Assembly (NCBI RefSeq): GCF_002119765.1
Contig: NZ_CP021112.1
Coordinates: 5,140,501-5,204,500, forward strand
Direction of reading: 5' to 3'
DNA: 64,000 nt
From: Pseudorhodoplanes sinuspersici
Lineage (GTDB): Bacteria; Pseudomonadota; Alphaproteobacteria; Rhizobiales; Xanthobacteraceae
In this document: in pieces, positions 33,460 through 42,107 of the stretch
How the letters are laid out: each line of letters starts with the position of its first letter
Numbering within the stretch: position 1 is the first letter of the stretch
The notes under the pieces: model-generated
What the model was told of the DNA's origin: nothing
The model's input: only the letters and a program-made list of their open reading frames with translations
Database searches by the model: none
Made by a program: the position numbers and the translations under genes

Positions 33460-33630
33460 TGGTGCCGCGATTTTGAAGTTCCTGCACCATTTGCGGCAAA
33501 CTCCAGTCAGGAACTTCAAAATCGAAAGCGGCACTAGAATCATAGACTTGCTAATGCACCTTTGTTTCCGAAGTTCGTGTAAGAGATTGCCGCAGATGGA
33601 GCATGAACTTCGGAAACGGTGCATTAGCAG
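33460..33630. repeat. Composite double-hairpin repeat, copy 1
   Basis: Hairpin A spans 33462-33534, with GTGCCGC, GATTTTGAAGTTCCTG and CAGGAACTTCAAAATC, GCGGCAC. Hairpin B spans 33550-33628, with GCTAATGCACC, GTTTCCGAAGTTCGTG and the matching arm ending GGTGCATTAGC. A 15-base spacer separates them. The same unit recurs in reverse orientation at 55693-55859, including the spacer and much of the loops. The element ends four bases before the M48 protease start codon region. The stretch 33276-33459 upstream holds only the divergent promoters. Confidence 0.85.
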
Positions 33631-33634
33631 GACC

Positions 33635-35014
33635 ATGCGCGCGAAGCCAGTCTCCCGCTTCATTGCGGCCGCCGTTGCAATGGTCATGGCTTGCCCGCCG
33701 ATGCCAGCCAAGGCGCAACGGGGCGGGCTGCCGCTGATCCGCGATGCGGAAATCGAGCAATTGCTGCGCGAATATACACAACCGATCTTCAGAACGGCCG
33801 GCCTCACCGGCGCCAATATCCGGATCGTGCTGATCAACGACAAATCCTTCAACGCCTTCGTGGTCGACGGCCGCCGCATCTTCGTGAATACCGGCGCTCT
33901 CTCAGAATCAACAACGCCGAATCAGATCATCGGCGTGCTGGCCCACGAAACCGGCCATATTGCCGGCCGACACCTGTCGCGCCTGCGCGAAGAACTCGCC
34001 CGTCTGCAAACGGCAGCGCTGATCGGCATGCTGCTCGGCGCTGCGGCGATGGCCGCCGGGGGCGGCTCGAGCGGAGCGGGCCAAGCCGGCGCGGCGATGA
34101 TCACCGGTACCCAGCAATTCGCCACCCGCTCGCTGCTGTCATACCAACGCGCGCATGAGGAACAGGCCGACCGTGCGGCGGTGAAGTTCCTGGCGGCGAC
34201 GGGTCAGTCCGCCAAGGGCATGTACGAGACCTTCAAGCGTTTCGCCGACCAGTCGATGTTCACTGCGCGTTACGCCGACCCCTACGCGCAGTCGCACCCG
34301 ATGCCGACCGAACGTATCGCGGCGCTCACCGAAATCGCCCGCTCAAGCCCGAACTGGGAGAAGAAGGATTCGCCGGAATTGCAGGCACGTCACGACATGA
34401 TGCGGGCCAAGCTGGCCGGCTTCATGGAATCGCCTCAGACAGTCGCGCGCCGCTATCCGTTGAGCGACACGTCTCTTCCTGCACGCTATGCGCGGGCGAT
34501 CTCGACCTATCGTCACTCCGACCTGCGCGCTGCCATTGCCCAGATCGACTCATTGATAGCGGTACAGCCGAACAATCCCTACTTCTATGAGCTGAAGGGT
34601 CAGGCCCTGCTGGAAGGCTCACGTGCGGCTGAGGCGATCGCACCGCTGCGCCGCGCTGTACAGCTCGCGCCGCAGCCTACACTGATCCAGCTCATGCTCG
34701 GTCAGGCGCTGGTCGCCACCAACGATCCGAGACATTCGGAGGAAGCGATCACTATCCTGCGCAACGCGCTCGCCCGCGAACCCGATGCGCCGCAGGCTTA
34801 TCAGCAACTGGCCATGGCCTATGGCCGCAAGGGCGACGTCGCGCAGGCCGACCTCGCCTCCGCGCAGGCCGCCTTCGCGCGCGGCGACATCAAGACTGCC
34901 CGCGAACTTGCCGCGCGGGCCAAGACCCGTTTGCAGGTCGGCTCCCCCGGATGGGTGCGGGCCGATGATATCGTAGCAACCAAGATACCCACTCTTCCCA
35001 ACCGTCCGAACTGA
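33635..35014 (+). CDS. M48-family metalloprotease with TPR region (BepA-like)
   Basis: A 459-residue periplasmic zinc protease. Signal peptide MRAKPVSRFIAAAVAMVMAC with cleavage near AKAQ. The zinc site is HETGH in VLAHETGHIAGRH, with the third ligand in RAHEEQADRAAV. The C-terminal half has TPR-like helices (RAISTYRHSDLRAAIAQIDS, FYELKGQALLEGSRAAEAIA, AYQQLAMAYGRKGDVAQADL). This matches BepA/YfgC, which helps outer-membrane protein assembly and quality control. I chose ATG 33635 because it gives a clean signal peptide; the frame stays open upstream through the whole repeat to 33431. It is followed by the DsbA-like gene, 19 bases away. Confidence 0.93.
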   Translation: MRAKPVSRFIAAAVAMVMACPPMPAKAQRGGLPLIRDAEIEQLLREYTQPIFRTAGLTGANIRIVLINDKSFNAFVVDGRRIFVNTGALSESTTPNQIIGVLAHETGHIAGRHLSRLREELARLQTAALIGMLLGAAAMAAGGGSSGAGQAGAAMITGTQQFATRSLLSYQRAHEEQADRAAVKFLAATGQSAKGMYETFKRFADQSMFTARYADPYAQSHPMPTERIAALTEIARSSPNWEKKDSPELQARHDMMRAKLAGFMESPQTVARRYPLSDTSLPARYARAISTYRHSDLRAAIAQIDSLIAVQPNNPYFYELKGQALLEGSRAAEAIAPLRRAVQLAPQPTLIQLMLGQALVATNDPRHSEEAITILRNALAREPDAPQAYQQLAMAYGRKGDVAQADLASAQAAFARGDIKTARELAARAKTRLQVGSPGWVRADDIVATKIPTLPNRPN

Positions 35015-35033
35015 TCGGGCAAAGGATGATCCG

Positions 35034-35777
35034 ATGACCGCCCTCTTCCGTTCACTCTTTGCGATTGCCGTTGCGGTCGTCGCATTCTCAGGCGTGGCGC
35101 AGGCGCAAAGCTTCACACCACAGCAACGCGGCGAGATCGAAACGATCATCCGCGACTATTTCATCAAACATCCCGAGATGATCGAAGAGTTGCAGGCGCT
35201 GGCTGCGTCCGAGAAGGTCAAGCGCCTGATCGGCGAGAACAAGGACATGCTGCTCAATTCGCCGCGGCAGGTGACGCTCGGCAATCCCAAGGGCGACGTC
35301 ACGATGGTCGAGTTCTTCGACTACAATTGCGGTTATTGCAAACGCGCGCTCGACGACATGATGACGCTGATGAAGAACGACCCCAATCTGCGCATCGTGC
35401 TGAAGGAAATGCCGGTCCTCAGCCAAGGCAGCATGGAAGCGGCACAGGTGGCAGCGGCGCTGGCGATGCAGGACAAGTCTGGCAAGCGCTATCTCGACTT
35501 CCACCAGAAATTGCTCGGAGGCCGCGGACAGGCCGACAAGGCCCGGGCGCTGGCCGTCGCCAAGGAAGCCGGCGCCGACATGGCCCGGCTGGAAAAGGAC
35601 ATGACCAGCCCCGAGGTCAAGACAGCGCTGGAGGAGAGCTTCAAGCTGGCGGAAGCCTTCAACATTCAGGGCACGCCCTCCTACGTGATCGGCAATGAGG
35701 TGCTGGTGGGCGCGGTCGGCCTGAAGGAATTACAGAGCAAGATCAACGCCGCCCGTTGCGGCAAAGCCACCTGCTGA
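35034..35777 (+). CDS. DsbA-family thiol:disulfide oxidoreductase (ScsC/DsbG-like)
   Basis: A 247-residue periplasmic thioredoxin-fold protein. Signal peptide (FRSLFAIAVAVVAFSGVAQA), then a helical N-terminal segment (RGEIETIIRDYFIKHPEMIE) like the oligomerisation stalk of ScsC-type enzymes. The active site is CGYC in FFDYNCGYCKRALDDM, and the cis-Pro is in IQGTPSYVIG. A C-terminal Cys pair (ARCGKATC) is unusual and may be a second redox or metal site. AAAGGATGATCCG precedes the ATG. It shares the transcript of the M48 protease, consistent with envelope protein folding and quality control. Confidence 0.92.
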   Translation: MTALFRSLFAIAVAVVAFSGVAQAQSFTPQQRGEIETIIRDYFIKHPEMIEELQALAASEKVKRLIGENKDMLLNSPRQVTLGNPKGDVTMVEFFDYNCGYCKRALDDMMTLMKNDPNLRIVLKEMPVLSQGSMEAAQVAAALAMQDKSGKRYLDFHQKLLGGRGQADKARALAVAKEAGADMARLEKDMTSPEVKTALEESFKLAEAFNIQGTPSYVIGNEVLVGAVGLKELQSKINAARCGKATC

Positions 35778-35954
35778 GGGGCGCTTAACAAGCCGTCAAT
35801 CCTCCCGGCCGATGCCGGGCCGGGAGGGCCTCCGTCCGCCTGTTTGTTCCCAACCCGGGCTTTCCCTCGGCCGACAGCCCGCCTATAAGGTGCCCGCCAG
35901 GGCGCCCGCGCCCTTTTTCCCCCTCGTAACGACGGCGCGACAGAACGGCCACGC

Positions 35955-36404
35955 ATGGCGACGATTTACGTCCTGAACGGTCCGAACCTGAACCTGCTCG
36001 GCACCCGCGAGCCGGAGGTTTATGGCCGTGCCACACTCAAGGATGTGGAAAAGCTGTGCCGGGACGCCGGCCAGAAGCATGGCTTCACAGTCGAATTCCG
36101 GCAAAGCAACCATGAGGGCCAACTGGTCGACTGGATCCAGGAGGCACATGCGCAACAGGCCGCCGGGATCGTCATCAATCCGGCCGCCTATACCCATACA
36201 TCGATCGCGATCCTGGACGCCTTGCTCATGGGCAAGGCGCCGACGATCGAGGTCCATATCAGCAATATTCACGCGCGCGACGAATTCCGCCGCCATTCGT
36301 ATGTCTCCAAGGCTGCGAAAGCGGTGATCTGCGGGTTCGGCGTGCAGGGTTACGTTCTGGCGATCGATGGCATCGCCGCAATGATCGACACATCGAAGGG
36401 CTGA
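35955..36404 (+). CDS. aroQ: 3-dehydroquinate dehydratase, type II
   Basis: A 149-residue dodecameric enzyme of the shikimate pathway. The substrate loop is [16 protein letters not shown] (with active-site Arg and Tyr), followed by [34 protein letters not shown] (catalytic His region) and [19 protein letters not shown]. Length and motifs are standard. It begins a tight run with accB (6-base gap) and accC, a gene order widely conserved in alphaproteobacteria. Confidence 0.97.
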   Translation: MATIYVLNGPNLNLLGTREPEVYGRATLKDVEKLCRDAGQKHGFTVEFRQSNHEGQLVDWIQEAHAQQAAGIVINPAAYTHTSIAILDALLMGKAPTIEVHISNIHARDEFRRHSYVSKAAKAVICGFGVQGYVLAIDGIAAMIDTSKG

Positions 36405-36410
36405 CACAAC

Positions 36411-36881
36411 GTGGCTTCAGACAAAGACAAAAAAACCGGCGCCCAACCTTATGACGAGGACATGATCCGTGGCCTCGCCAAACTTCTCGACGAAACCGGA
36501 CTGACCGATATCGAGATCGAGCGCGACGGATTGCGCGTTAAGATCGGCCGGGCCGCCCGTGCCGTTCAGGTTGCAGCCCCAGCGCACGTCCCGGCGGCCG
36601 CGCCTGCAGCGATTGCCCCGATCGCAACCAATGATCCGGCGAAACATCCGGGCGCGGTGCCGTCGCCGATGGTCGGCACGGCCTATCTTGCGCCATCACC
36701 GGGCGCGCGCCCCTTCGTCGATATCGGCCAGCCGGTGAAAGCCGGCGACACGCTGCTGATCATCGAAGCGATGAAAACCATGAACCAGATTCCGGCGACA
36801 CGCTCGGGCATCGTCACGCAGATCCTTGTCGAAGACGGCCAGCCGGTCGAATTCGGCGAAGCACTGGTGATTATCGAGTGA
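36411..36881 (+). CDS. accB: Biotin carboxyl carrier protein of acetyl-CoA carboxylase
   Basis: A 156-residue BCCP subunit. A short helical N-terminus ([20 protein letters not shown]) and an Ala/Pro linker precede the biotinyl domain, with [20 protein letters not shown] and the biotin lysine in [16 protein letters not shown] 36411 is the start. The stop overlaps the start region of accC, so translation is coupled. Confidence 0.97.
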   Translation: MASDKDKKTGAQPYDEDMIRGLAKLLDETGLTDIEIERDGLRVKIGRAARAVQVAAPAHVPAAAPAAIAPIATNDPAKHPGAVPSPMVGTAYLAPSPGARPFVDIGQPVKAGDTLLIIEAMKTMNQIPATRSGIVTQILVEDGQPVEFGEALVIIE

Positions 36882-38233
36882 TGTTCGATAAAATCCTCAT
36901 CGCCAATCGCGGCGAGATCGCATTACGGGTGCTGCGCGCGTGTAAGGAGCTCGGCATTCCCTCGGTCGCGGTGCATTCCACCGCCGATGCCGACGCGATG
37001 CATGTGCGTCTTGCCGACGAAAGCGTCTGCATCGGTCCGCCGCCGGCGCGCGACAGCTATCTGAATGTGCCGGCTCTGCTTGCGGCGTGCGAGATCACCG
37101 GCGCCGATGCCGTGCATCCCGGCTACGGCTTCCTCTCCGAGAATGCCCGCTTTGCCGAGATCCTTGCCGAGCACGGCATCGGCTTCATCGGTCCCAAGGC
37201 CGAACATATCCGCCTGATGGGCGACAAGATCGAAGCCAAGCGCACCGCCAAGAAGCTCGGCATTCCGGTGGTGCCGGGTTCGGAAGGCGGCGTCACCTCC
37301 GATGTCGAAGCGTTCAAGATCGGCAGGGAGATCGGTTATCCGGTGCTCGTGAAAGCAGCAGCTGGCGGCGGCGGACGCGGCATGAAGGTCGCCTATACCG
37401 AACAGGATATGAGCATGGCTCTGTCCACCGCGCGTTCGGAAGCGAAGGCGGCCTTCGGCGACGATGCCGTGTATCTTGAGAAGTACCTGCAGAAGCCGCG
37501 CCATATCGAAATTCAGATCCTGGGCGATGGCCGCGGCGACGCGATCCATCTCGGCGAACGCGACTGTTCGCTGCAGCGCCGGCATCAGAAGGTGCTGGAG
37601 GAAAGCCCCTCGCCCGCACTCAATACCGAGCAGCGCAACAAGATCGGCGAAGTCTGCGCCAAGGCCATGCGCGAGATGAAATATCTCGGCGCCGGGACAA
37701 TCGAGTTTCTATACGAGGATGGCGAATTCTATTTCATCGAAATGAATACGCGCATCCAGGTCGAGCATCCGGTGACGGAGATGATCACCGACATCGATCT
37801 CGTGCTCGAACAAATCCGCGTCGCCGCTGGCGGCGACCTGCCCTGCAAGCAGGAAGACCTGAACTTCTATGGTCACGCGATCGAGTGCCGCGTGAACGCG
37901 GAAAATCCCTTCAACTTCCGTCCGTCACCCGGCAAGATCCTGCATTATCACCCGCCGGGCGGCCTTGGCGTGCGCGTCGATTCCGCAGCCTATCAAGGCT
38001 ACACGATCCCGCCCTATTACGATTCGATGGTCGGCAAGCTGATCGTCCACGGCAAGACGCGGCAGGAATGCCTGATGCGGCTGAAGCGAGCGTTGGATGA
38101 ATTTGTGATCGACGGTGTCGAGACCACGCTGCCGCTATTCCGCACACTGGTCCGCAATCAGGATATCATCGACGGAAATTACTCCATCCACTGGCTTGAG
38201 CAATTCCTCGCCCAAGGCGGGATGGAGAGTTAA
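36881..38233 (+). CDS. accC: Biotin carboxylase subunit of acetyl-CoA carboxylase
   Basis: A 450-residue ATP-grasp enzyme that carboxylates biotin on AccB in fatty-acid synthesis. It begins [20 protein letters not shown] and shows the glycine-rich ATP loop [50 protein letters not shown], and [15 protein letters not shown] (catalytic Arg and Glu). A GTG three bases earlier is also possible. Its TAA stop shares bases with the stop of the convergent DUF2182 gene (TTAA, 38230-38233). Confidence 0.98.
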   Translation: MFDKILIANRGEIALRVLRACKELGIPSVAVHSTADADAMHVRLADESVCIGPPPARDSYLNVPALLAACEITGADAVHPGYGFLSENARFAEILAEHGIGFIGPKAEHIRLMGDKIEAKRTAKKLGIPVVPGSEGGVTSDVEAFKIGREIGYPVLVKAAAGGGGRGMKVAYTEQDMSMALSTARSEAKAAFGDDAVYLEKYLQKPRHIEIQILGDGRGDAIHLGERDCSLQRRHQKVLEESPSPALNTEQRNKIGEVCAKAMREMKYLGAGTIEFLYEDGEFYFIEMNTRIQVEHPVTEMITDIDLVLEQIRVAAGGDLPCKQEDLNFYGHAIECRVNAENPFNFRPSPGKILHYHPPGGLGVRVDSAAYQGYTIPPYYDSMVGKLIVHGKTRQECLMRLKRALDEFVIDGVETTLPLFRTLVRNQDIIDGNYSIHWLEQFLAQGGMES

Positions 38234-39054
38234 AGCATTTCGAGCGAAGCGGGAAGCAGCCCGAACAGCACCGCGCCGCCCCAGGCTATGAGCCCGATGC
38301 CGGCCGCGCGGCCGATCCAATGACCGGCCGGCGCAAGCTTCTCGATCAGCACGAAGATCGAAAGACCTGCGATCCAGACGAGGTTCATCACGCCGCCAAC
38401 GAACAGCAGCAGCATCAGCGCCCAGCAGCAACCGAGGCAAAAACCGCCGTGCCGCAATCCCATCACAAGCGCGCCGGCCCTGCCCTCCCGCCACTCGCTC
38501 ACAATGAAATCGAGCGGCGAGCGACAGCGACGCAGGCATGACTGTTTGAAGGGAGTCCATTGATAGAGGCCGGCCAGGATCAGCATCGCCCCGGCCAGAG
38601 CGATACTCGTCATCTGCATCATCGGCGACATAAGGGCCACCTGTTCTGCGCCGAACTGAAGCGCGGTCGCTGCAACGCTGAACAAGACCCAGATGACGAC
38701 GTAGCCAAGCGCGAACGATACTGTCGTCAGATCGTCCTTTTGCCGCCGCCGCTCGATCGTGCCAAACAGAAGAATGATGGGAGCGGCGCTCGGCAGCATC
38801 ATTGCCGCCATCATGATCGCCCACATTGCAAAGACCAACGCGGCGTAGTTGAGCGTCCACGGCTCCATCCGCATCGGCATGAGCATGCCATCCATCTCGT
38901 GCATGCTCATGCCCGCGCCTGTCAGGAGATAAATCCACGACAGCACAATCACAGCGAACAACGCGGCCGCGACCAGCATCCGATCGCGGCGTAGCAGCCC
39001 TGCGATGGCCGTATTGATCACGACGGCTTTCCCAATCGCGCGTGGATTTGCCAA
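38230..39054 (-). CDS. DUF2182 predicted metal-binding membrane protein
   Basis: A 274-residue protein with about six membrane helices and the DUF2182 signatures [40 protein letters not shown] and [20 protein letters not shown]. The Met- and Cys-rich segments ([28 protein letters not shown]) suggest copper or other soft-metal binding, which is inference. It follows the DUF1326 gene by nine bases. The DUF2182/DUF1326 pair is frequent in proteobacteria but has no described function. The C-terminus runs into a half-RIME-like sequence (38232-38252). Confidence 0.93.
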   Translation of the reverse strand: MANPRAIGKAVVINTAIAGLLRRDRMLVAAALFAVIVLSWIYLLTGAGMSMHEMDGMLMPMRMEPWTLNYAALVFAMWAIMMAAMMLPSAAPIILLFGTIERRRQKDDLTTVSFALGYVVIWVLFSVAATALQFGAEQVALMSPMMQMTSIALAGAMLILAGLYQWTPFKQSCLRRCRSPLDFIVSEWREGRAGALVMGLRHGGFCLGCCWALMLLLFVGGVMNLVWIAGLSIFVLIEKLAPAGHWIGRAAGIGLIAWGGAVLFGLLPASLEML

Positions 39055-39063
39055 ACGCTTAGA

Positions 39064-39696
39064 TCACGCCGCGACACCCTGTGGCGTTTGCACGACATTC
39101 GCAAGCGTGCTGTGGGTGCCCCGGGTTTCAAACTTGATTGCGCCCATGCTGCGGATATTCGCGGAGGCCACCTCGCCCTCGATGTGCTCGAAGCCTTCGG
39201 GCATCACCACCCTGATGCGATGCGGCGCTCCGGTCACAGGATTCTTGATTGGCTCGACATCCGTTTCGAGCACACCTGGAATGCTGATGCGAGCGGTTCT
39301 CGCCTCTTTGTCGAAATCAAACGTGATAGGCGCGAAGATCGGATCGTGAAATTTACTCACGATCAGGCTGACGATCTGAAAAAGCGTTCCTTCGGCGGCG
39401 TTCTGTCCCGACAATATGTTGAACAGTGCCTCGCGCTGCGCCGCACTCGCCCGTTCGTCGATGATCGGTTGGGCCTGTCCGTTACCTTCGTGGAGAGCAC
39501 CGGGAAACGAGACGGTGACGCAAAAACTCAAGCCATCGAGACTGACGTCGTTATAATGGCCCTTCGTGATCCGCATGGCGACAAATCCCTGGCAATCCCC
39601 GTTTGTCGGCTTGGCATTGAAGTCGCACGGGCATCCGAATGCACAGGTACAATTCTTCATCCATTCGCCTTCGAGGCGCCAATCGGCCATTGCCAT
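39064..39696 (-). CDS. DUF1326 domain protein
   Basis: A 210-residue soluble protein. The N-terminal signature WMKNCTCAFGCPCDFNAKPT has four Cys in a CTC...CPC arrangement, likely a metal site. Later segments (GDCQGFVAMRITKGHYNDVS, DEVFHDPIFAPITFDFDKEA-type strands) match the DUF1326 fold. GGAGA lies before ATG 39696. It is the first gene of the two-gene operon with DUF2182, supporting a shared metal-related role (inference). Confidence 0.92.
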   Translation of the reverse strand: MAMADWRLEGEWMKNCTCAFGCPCDFNAKPTNGDCQGFVAMRITKGHYNDVSLDGLSFCVTVSFPGALHEGNGQAQPIIDERASAAQREALFNILSGQNAAEGTLFQIVSLIVSKFHDPIFAPITFDFDKEARTARISIPGVLETDVEPIKNPVTGAPHRIRVVMPEGFEHIEGEVASANIRSMGAIKFETRGTHSTLANVVQTPQGVAA

Positions 39697-39863
39697 CAGA
39701 CTCTCCTGGATATCGGTGTTGCGTTATTGTCGCTCGGTACCTCCCAGTCCCGCTTTGAACGACAAGACTAGCCCTGAAGGCCGCACCCGAGAAGTATGGC
39801 CTTCGCTCACTTCTTGTTGTTTTCGGGGTCTGCTTCTCGCGTCTGCGAGATGAATCAGGCCGG

Positions 39864-40655
39864 CTATCCGCGGACGGCCCGGAGCACGACCTCTTCGACC
39901 CAATTGCGCCAGCCGGACAAACTGTCTGCGCCCATCAGATCGAGCCCAAGAAACGCCGACAACGTATAACGGTTGGACACATAGAAATAATTGAGCGCAA
40001 GAATGGTCAGATAGATGTGGAGCGGGGCAATTCCGCGCCGGAATACGCCCTGTTTAACGCCGGCCTGATAGACCTGCTCCATCAAATCGAGGGCCGGCGA
40101 CGACAATTCCTTCATCGCCTTGGATTTTGAAACGTATTTGCCCTTGTGCAAATTTTCGTTGTTGAGCAGCGTCAGCATTTCCGGATGAGCGAGATAATGA
40201 TTCATCGTGAAATGCACGATGTGCTTGAGCGCGGCGACCGGCTCTGAAAGATCGAGAGCAAGTTTGCTCTCGGCCTCCCACATGTCGCGGTAAATCTTTT
40301 CAAGCACCTCGACGAACAGCTTCTCCTTGCTGCCGAAATAATAATAGATCATCCGGTCGTTCGAACGCGCCGCGCGAGAGACGAGATTAATCCGGCCGCC
40401 GCCGAGCCCCCGTTCGGCAAATACTTTCACCGCTGCCTGCAGAATGTTGTCACGCGTATCCGCGGCTTCACCGCGCGGCTGCGCCTTTGGACGTCCGACT
40501 CGCGGAGCCTTGCGCTTTCCGGGTTTGAGGACTTCGGATTTTGACACTTTGGTCTTTGACACTTCAGTCTTTGACGATTCAGCCATTGACGCTTCGGTCT
40601 TGGGTCTTTTGACCTTAGACGCGGCTCGTGACGATTGAACCAGATCCCCCGGCAT
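39864..40655 (-). CDS. TetR/AcrR-family regulator with repeated Ser/Lys N-terminal tail
   Basis: A TetR-type repressor of about 263 residues. The helix-turn-helix is DTRDNILQAAVKVFAERGLG, GGRINLVSRAARSNDRMIYY and YFGSKEKLFVEVLEKIY. The C-terminal ligand domain is helical. The N-terminus is odd: a run of S/T-K-x-E/K-V repeats (AESSKTEVSKTKVSKSEVLK) encoded by an imperfect 15-base repeat, then KRKAPRVGRPKAQPRG. Starts are uncertain (GTG 40694, ATG 40655, ATG 40586). It is divergent from the Rieske oxygenase gene and probably controls it. Confidence 0.88.
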   Translation of the reverse strand: MPGDLVQSSRAASKVKRPKTEASMAESSKTEVSKTKVSKSEVLKPGKRKAPRVGRPKAQPRGEAADTRDNILQAAVKVFAERGLGGGRINLVSRAARSNDRMIYYYFGSKEKLFVEVLEKIYRDMWEAESKLALDLSEPVAALKHIVHFTMNHYLAHPEMLTLLNNENLHKGKYVSKSKAMKELSSPALDLMEQVYQAGVKQGVFRRGIAPLHIYLTILALNYFYVSNRYTLSAFLGLDLMGADSLSGWRNWVEEVVLRAVRG

Positions 40656-40770
40656 GCGAACGACCCCACTACGCGCCCAAGATATTTTTCGCACCTAAAG
40701 CTTTGCACATCCAGACGTGTATGGGCCCAAAGCGCTCTGGTACTCTGTCGCGCCTCGCCTCACATTTTCA

Positions 40771-40801
40771 AGTTCTGAATCGGCTTCAGTTCTGAATCGG
40801 C
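40771..40801. repeat. Tandem 17-base direct repeat in the TetR/Rieske intergenic region
   Basis: AGTTCTGAATCGGC occurs at 40771-40784 and again at 40788-40801, a period of 17 bases. It lies between divergent genes and could be paired activator or repressor half-sites. The rest of 40656-40987 has TTGACA (40911-40916) as a possible -35 for the Rieske gene and the dyad at 40942-40953. Confidence 0.5.
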
Positions 40802-40941
40802 GCAATGTGAACCTGTATGCATGTGCACTGCGGGATTCACAAGCACGTCACCCGGCACGCCTCCAATGTCGAGGCAACGGTGCCGCGTTTTTCGACATTC
40901 ACTCCCATTGACAGCGCTGGGAGACTGTCTAGACTTTAATT

Positions 40942-40953
40942 AAGTAAATACTT
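40942..40953. promoter_or_regulatory. Candidate TetR operator upstream of the Rieske gene
   Basis: AAGTAAATACTT is a near-perfect dyad (10 of 12 bases), 35 bases before the Rieske oxygenase start and downstream of the putative promoter. Its position suits repression by the divergently encoded TetR protein. The link is inference. Confidence 0.35.
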
Positions 40954-40987
40954 CATACATAGATTATGGTGAAGCGGAGCGGCGCCG

Positions 40988-42040
40988 ATGGATGAATTCA
41001 TCAGGAATGCTTGGTACCCCCTAGCTTGGTCGCGCGACATCTCACAAAGCCTCACGCAACGGCGCATATTGGGCCAGCTTGTCGTCCTCTACCGCAAGGC
41101 GTCGGGGACGGTCGTAGCGCTCGACGATGCCTGTCCGCACAGGCTCGCGCCACTGTCGATGGGTCGCCTGAAGGACGACAATATCGAGTGCGGCTATCAT
41201 GGCCTGACCTTCGATTGCAGCGGTCAATGTATCCGCATTCCAGGGCAACCGGTCATCCCCCCGAATGCCCGTGTCCGCGCCTATCCGATCGTCGAAAATA
41301 TGGGACTCGCCTGGATCTGGATGGGCGACCCTGCCCTCGCCGACCCATCAAAGGTGTTCGACCTGCCGCAATATCACGATGCCAACTGGAGCGCCGTGGA
41401 AGGCGACGCGCTGGAGATCGGCTGCCACTATCTCAACCTCGCCGACAATTTGTGCGATCCGGCCCATGTCAGCTTTGTCCATCTGTCGACGCTCGGCAAT
41501 TCCGCCAGCGAGGACATTCCGGTTCACAGCGAAAAGCAGGGCGACACCTTCCTCACCTGGCGCTGGATTCTCGACGCGCCAGCGATCCCGCTGTTCCAGA
41601 AATTCGGAAATTTCGCCGGCAATGTCGATCGCTGGCACTACTATCATTATACGCCGCCTTGCATCGCTATGGTCGACTTTGGCAGCGCACCGACAGGAAC
41701 GGGAGCTCCGGACGGCGAGCGTAGCAATAGTCTTCAGATTTTTGCATGCCACTTCATCACACCGGTCGATGCGGAACGCTGCATCGATCATTGGCTGTTC
41801 GTTAAAAACTTCCAGACGGACGAGGCGACCACGCAGGCAATGATCGGCCAATTCCGCACCGCCTTCGATGAAGACAAGACCATTCTCGAGGCGATCCATC
41901 TCAACGAGAAGGAACCGCGAAATACACGGCCGGTTCGTATCGCAATCGATGCCTCGCCCATGCGGATGCGCCGGGCCGTCGACAAGATAATTGAAACAGA
42001 GAAATCGTTCGCCCAATCCGGCGGTGCCAACGCCGCCTGA
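40988..42040 (+). CDS. Rieske non-heme iron oxygenase (vanillate demethylase-like alpha subunit)
   Basis: A 350-residue oxygenase. The Rieske 2Fe-2S site is Cys49-x-His51 and Cys68-x2-His71 (DACPHRL, ECGYHGLTFD). The mononuclear iron site is NLADNLCDPAHVSFVH (Asp and two His). Length and motifs fit the VanA/phthalate-type group, which demethylates or hydroxylates aromatic acids. No ferredoxin reductase (VanB type) is adjacent, so the electron donor must come from elsewhere. It is followed by an ABC-transport receptor gene and controlled in all likelihood by the divergent TetR gene. Confidence 0.92.
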   Translation: MDEFIRNAWYPLAWSRDISQSLTQRRILGQLVVLYRKASGTVVALDDACPHRLAPLSMGRLKDDNIECGYHGLTFDCSGQCIRIPGQPVIPPNARVRAYPIVENMGLAWIWMGDPALADPSKVFDLPQYHDANWSAVEGDALEIGCHYLNLADNLCDPAHVSFVHLSTLGNSASEDIPVHSEKQGDTFLTWRWILDAPAIPLFQKFGNFAGNVDRWHYYHYTPPCIAMVDFGSAPTGTGAPDGERSNSLQIFACHFITPVDAERCIDHWLFVKNFQTDEATTQAMIGQFRTAFDEDKTILEAIHLNEKEPRNTRPVRIAIDASPMRMRRAVDKIIETEKSFAQSGGANAA

Positions 42041-42107
42041 CATATCCGATCTCGCCGAGCCGGCAGCGAAATCACATTCTTTGCTCATGCCAAATGAGGG
42101 GTTTGCC

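Noticed and set aside
33421-33879. Minus-strand frame overlapping the repeat and the M48 protease start
   Set aside because: Its translation comes mostly from the hairpin arms; no ribosome site and no domain.
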